A stretch of 7,780 bases of DNA from DAIUCA01 sp964613675 (GTDB taxonomy: Bacteria > Pseudomonadota > Gammaproteobacteria > Competibacterales > Competibacteraceae), in NCBI GenBank assembly GCA_964613675.1, contig CAZTIH010000123.1, positions 1-7,780 of the forward strand, written 5' to 3'. Numbering within the stretch: the first letter of the stretch is position 1; each line of letters begins with the position of its first letter. The translations under genes were made by a program, and so were the position numbers. The notes beneath the pieces are model-generated. The model was not told the origin of the DNA, did no database searches, and was given only the letters and a program-made list of their open reading frames with translations. Positions 5,576 through 7,780 of the stretch are shown here, piece by piece.

Positions 5576-7566
5576 CCGTATTAAACGCCCCTAAAATTGC
5601 GGGCTTTGAAATCGAGACGGAATTAGCTTTAGGAGAAGCGGTTTCGACCTACCTGGTGCGTGATGACCAGGGGCAGCTTGCGGTGTTGAAGGGGCTGCAT
5701 TTGGGGTGGGTCAACGCGAGTGAGCGTGACGCGTATCGTCAAGCCCTCATCGGTCAAGTCCGTCGGTTAGCTCAACTCTCGACAACCTCCCTCCAACGGC
5801 TATTTGCCAACGACCAGGCCGTGTTTGTGTTGCTGCGTTGGCGGGAAGGGGAGACCTTGGCGGCGCGTCCTCGGGCCGTGACGGTCAATTGGATGACTCA
5901 ACTGTTTTCACAATTGGCCGCCTTTCACGCGCTGGGATTGGCGCACGGTGCGGTGAACGCGAATCACGTCGTTTTGCAGGGGCAACAGCTTGCCTTAATC
6001 GGCGGATGGGCCTCGCGCCGCCCAGGACACCCATCGACCGCCCCCCAAGACATGTTTGATGCCGCTGCGTTGCTGTATCAAATGCTCTACGACGAACCCT
6101 TTACGCCGAACCAACGGGGAACCTTGCGGGAACGGGGCGGGTTGCCGCGAGGGGCGTTGTGGGGGCTTGAACAGGCATTACATCCCGACCCCCGTCAACG
6201 TCCCACTGCTGCCGAGTTGCTCGAGCGCCTTCAGATGTCGTTCCCACCTGAGGCCCCTGTCCCCGACGACGAACCTCGATTTGGGGCGGTGAATGACTTG
6301 CGTCGTTCCTCATCGGATCGCATCACGCCCACCCTATTCGCATCACAACCCTTCGCGGAAGTGGATTTGCGAACGGGGCAACCGCGCCGTGAACCGCCCC
6401 TGTGGCTTGAGAACACCCGTTCGTTGTGGGAAGCGGGTCAACAACACGGTCATGAGTGGTGGGCGCGTTCTTCGGCAGCGGCACAGGTGACTCATCAACA
6501 ACTTCAGCGGACCGCACGACAGGCGCAATCGGGGTTACGACAGGCTAAACAGCGCGTTGAACCCGTGATTGAAGGGGTACACAAGGGGTGGCAGCGGTGT
6601 CATGAACGATTAGCGCCTTGGATGCGGGTCATCAGTGCGCCGATTTACGAGGTATTTGTGGCCATGATCTTTTTTCCTTACAGCCTCCTGTTGAGCCGCG
6701 TGGTGGTGGCTCTCTTCATCTACGGCATTTTGCTGGTGACGATTGGGGGGGGGCTTTACATGTGGAGCCTAGAAAATGTGGTTCAAACGCGGGAGGGACC
6801 GCCTCGCTATGTCCTCAAGGAGGGGGGATTGCCGGGGATGGTGATGTTTAACCCGCAAACCCACGAAGATCCCTTAGCGGCATTACCCCATCTGCCCGCC
6901 GAGGTGTTTCCCGAAATCGCCGTTGACGATGAGTCTTTAGAGGTCACTGAGGAAACCGAGATTGCTTCAACGGACAGTCCCGAGATTCAGGCGTGGCTAC
7001 TGGCGGCAGAAGAACGATTGACCGACTTTCGGTTAACGACACCCGCCGAGGACAGCGCGTTGTTTTTTTTCCGCAAAGTGTTAGAGACCGATCCTCGCAA
7101 CGAGACCGCAAAACAGGGATTGACGCGCATTGCCGAGGGATATGTGACGCTTGCCCAACGACGAATCACAGCCCAAAGCTATGCCCAAGCCTTGAATTTC
7201 ATCGAATTGGGACTGGGGGTGCAGGCCGATCACAATGGATTATTGGATTTAGAGGCCCAGGCGAATCGCGGGATTGCACAACAGCGTCGTGAACGTCGAG
7301 CCGCCGCAGCACGGGAACGTCAAGCTGCCGCAGCGCGTGAACGGGAGGCAGCGGTTTCTGCCCCTACTGTCGCGTCGCCGCCTCGTCGTCAACCCCCAGA
7401 TCTCACGCGACCGCGCCCTGTTCCCGTTGCACCGTCTTCACAACCGACCGACCGTCCCTCGGCTCAGCCACCGCGTCAACCTCAACCTCCCCGTCAGCCT
7501 GCGCCAACACCGCCTTCGCGGGGGCCTTCGTGGCTTGATGGCGACCGTGGAGGGGGCGCTCGTTAA
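5572..7566 (+). CDS. Membrane-anchored pseudokinase with TPR-like and proline-rich C-terminal region
   Basis: This 664-residue protein has a Ser/Thr-kinase-like domain at about residues 10-225. The VAIK lysine survives (Lys40 in LAVLK) and the C-terminal lobe is recognisable (FDAAALLYQMLYDEPF, 162-177; HPDPRQRPTAAELLERL, 204-220). The other hallmarks are gone. The glycine loop reads LGEAVST, the helix-C Glu is Gln62, the HRD region reads HGAVNANHVVL (125-135), DFG reads GGW (144-146), and the activation segment is very short. It is almost certainly a pseudokinase. A Gln/Arg-rich juxtamembrane helix (300-345) precedes a hydrophobic stretch at 359-375 and a membrane span at about 377-398. The C-terminal part is then probably periplasmic: an acidic linker (449-471), TPR-like helices (472-570), tandem RER-x-AAAA repeats (573-594) and a Pro/Arg/Gln-rich tail (598-664). 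If the first hydrophobic stretch also crosses the membrane, topology would differ. The ATG at 5572 lies in an ATGA overlap with the PatZ-like gene, suggesting translational coupling. Function is inferred only as signalling or scaffolding. Confidence 0.88.
   Translation: MTVLNAPKIAGFEIETELALGEAVSTYLVRDDQGQLAVLKGLHLGWVNASERDAYRQALIGQVRRLAQLSTTSLQRLFANDQAVFVLLRWREGETLAARPRAVTVNWMTQLFSQLAAFHALGLAHGAVNANHVVLQGQQLALIGGWASRRPGHPSTAPQDMFDAAALLYQMLYDEPFTPNQRGTLRERGGLPRGALWGLEQALHPDPRQRPTAAELLERLQMSFPPEAPVPDDEPRFGAVNDLRRSSSDRITPTLFASQPFAEVDLRTGQPRREPPLWLENTRSLWEAGQQHGHEWWARSSAAAQVTHQQLQRTARQAQSGLRQAKQRVEPVIEGVHKGWQRCHERLAPWMRVISAPIYEVFVAMIFFPYSLLLSRVVVALFIYGILLVTIGGGLYMWSLENVVQTREGPPRYVLKEGGLPGMVMFNPQTHEDPLAALPHLPAEVFPEIAVDDESLEVTEETEIASTDSPEIQAWLLAAEERLTDFRLTTPAEDSALFFFRKVLETDPRNETAKQGLTRIAEGYVTLAQRRITAQSYAQALNFIELGLGVQADHNGLLDLEAQANRGIAQQRRERRAAAARERQAAAAREREAAVSAPTVASPPRRQPPDLTRPRPVPVAPSSQPTDRPSAQPPRQPQPPRQPAPTPPSRGPSWLDGDRGGGAR
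6700..6765 (+). other. Predicted transmembrane segment of the pseudokinase
   Basis: Codons 377-398 encode about 22 uncharged residues (VVVALFIYGILLV then TIGGGLYMW). The Arg-rich side precedes it and an acidic region follows, which by the positive-inside rule puts the kinase-like domain in the cytoplasm. Another apolar stretch at residues 359-375 just before it (codons 6646-6696) may be a second span or a re-entrant or interfacial helix. Confidence 0.75.
6745..6753 (+). repeat. G9 homopolymer within the pseudokinase coding region
   Basis: Nine consecutive G residues encode Gly392-Gly394 inside the membrane span. Gain or loss of one base would shift the frame right after the transmembrane segment and remove the periplasmic region. 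Whether the tract varies in length cannot be told from one sequence. GGG codons are common throughout the window, so it may simply reflect codon use. Confidence 0.9.
7288..7353 (+). repeat. Imperfect 24-bp tandem repeat encoding RER-x-AAAA
   Basis: Just under three copies of a 24-bp unit encode residues 573-594 of the pseudokinase (RERRAAAA, RERQAAAA, REREAA). The units differ mostly by synonymous changes, so the repeat is old or under selection at protein level. It probably forms a continuous charged helix joining the TPR-like region to the proline-rich tail. Confidence 0.8.
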
Positions 7567-7780
7567 TGCGTTAGCGGAAGGCGGAATAAATCGACGGCAT
7601 TTTGAGAGGTGACCTGCGCGACAACTTCAGGAGACTCCCCGCGTAACATCGCAATCGTGTACCCAACTTGGGCGGTCATTGCGGGTTCGTTGCGTTGCCC
7701 TTGACGACCCCAAAGCGGTTGATCGGGGGCATCGGTCTCGACTAGCAGTCGGTTAAGAGGTACTTCAACGACGACCCGCC
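7563..7780 (-). CDS. TatD-family metal-dependent hydrolase (YjjV-like), C-terminal part only
   Basis: The minus strand encodes the last 72 residues of a TatD-family hydrolase, a TIM-barrel metalloenzyme of the amidohydrolase superfamily that acts as a DNase in characterised members. Its 5' part lies beyond the right edge. The visible part opens with VPLNRLLVETDAPDQPLWG, matching the family signature (R)LLLETDAPD, whose first Asp is a metal ligand. RQGQRNEPA then resembles E. coli YjjV (FQGQPNRPE), and a C-terminal helix pair follows (IAMLRGESPEVVAQVTSQNA, then VDLFRLPLTH). The TAA stop at 7565-7563 overlaps the TAA stop of the pseudokinase through the shared palindrome TTAA, so the genes converge with no space for a terminator between them. 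The product is probably a cytoplasmic housekeeping enzyme. Family assignment is firm; the YjjV subgroup is a reading of a short segment. Confidence 0.9.
   Translation of the reverse strand, partial: RVVVEVPLNRLLVETDAPDQPLWGRQGQRNEPAMTAQVGYTIAMLRGESPEVVAQVTSQNAVDLFRLPLTH

Overview
This window looks like a compact stretch of a proteobacterial chromosome, most likely from a gammaproteobacterium. The evidence is a PatZ/Pka-type protein acetyltransferase that aligns closely from memory with E. coli PatZ along its whole length, a TatD-family hydrolase whose tail resembles the YjjV branch, and a kinase-like membrane protein with a proline-rich tail. Base composition is moderately GC-rich (judged by eye, not computed), with heavy use of CCC, GGG and CGN codons. 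No tRNA, rRNA, CRISPR array, insertion sequence or convincing intrinsic terminator was seen.

Layout, left to right. (1) 1-832, minus: the first 277 residues of an unrecognised soluble protein that runs off the left edge. (2) 833-1018: a gap of 186 bp. (3) 1019-1906, minus: a conserved P-loop ATPase, starting with GTG inside a 4-bp GTGA overlap with the gene before it. (4) 1903-2889, minus: an exported TraB/GumN-family protein that lacks the usual histidine motifs. (5) 2890-2929: only 40 bp separate two divergent start codons. (6) 2930-5575, plus: an 881-residue PatZ-like fusion of an NDP-forming acyl-CoA synthetase module and a GNAT acetyltransferase. Both catalytic histidines of the synthetase part appear to be missing, while the GNAT part looks intact. 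(7) 5572-7566, plus: a 664-residue membrane-anchored pseudokinase, joined to the previous gene by an ATGA overlap. (8) 7563-7780, minus: the C-terminal end of a TatD-family hydrolase, whose stop codon interlocks with that of the pseudokinase.

The window therefore holds two divergent, probably translationally coupled gene pairs: TraB-like plus ATPase leftwards, and PatZ-like plus pseudokinase rightwards. Pairing of a protein-lysine acetyltransferase with a transmembrane pseudokinase suggests, as inference only, that the membrane protein might sense or scaffold something linked to acyl-CoA status or protein acetylation. Three neighbouring genes (TraB-like, PatZ-like, kinase-like) have each lost hallmark catalytic residues while keeping intact reading frames, which is the most noteworthy theme of the region.
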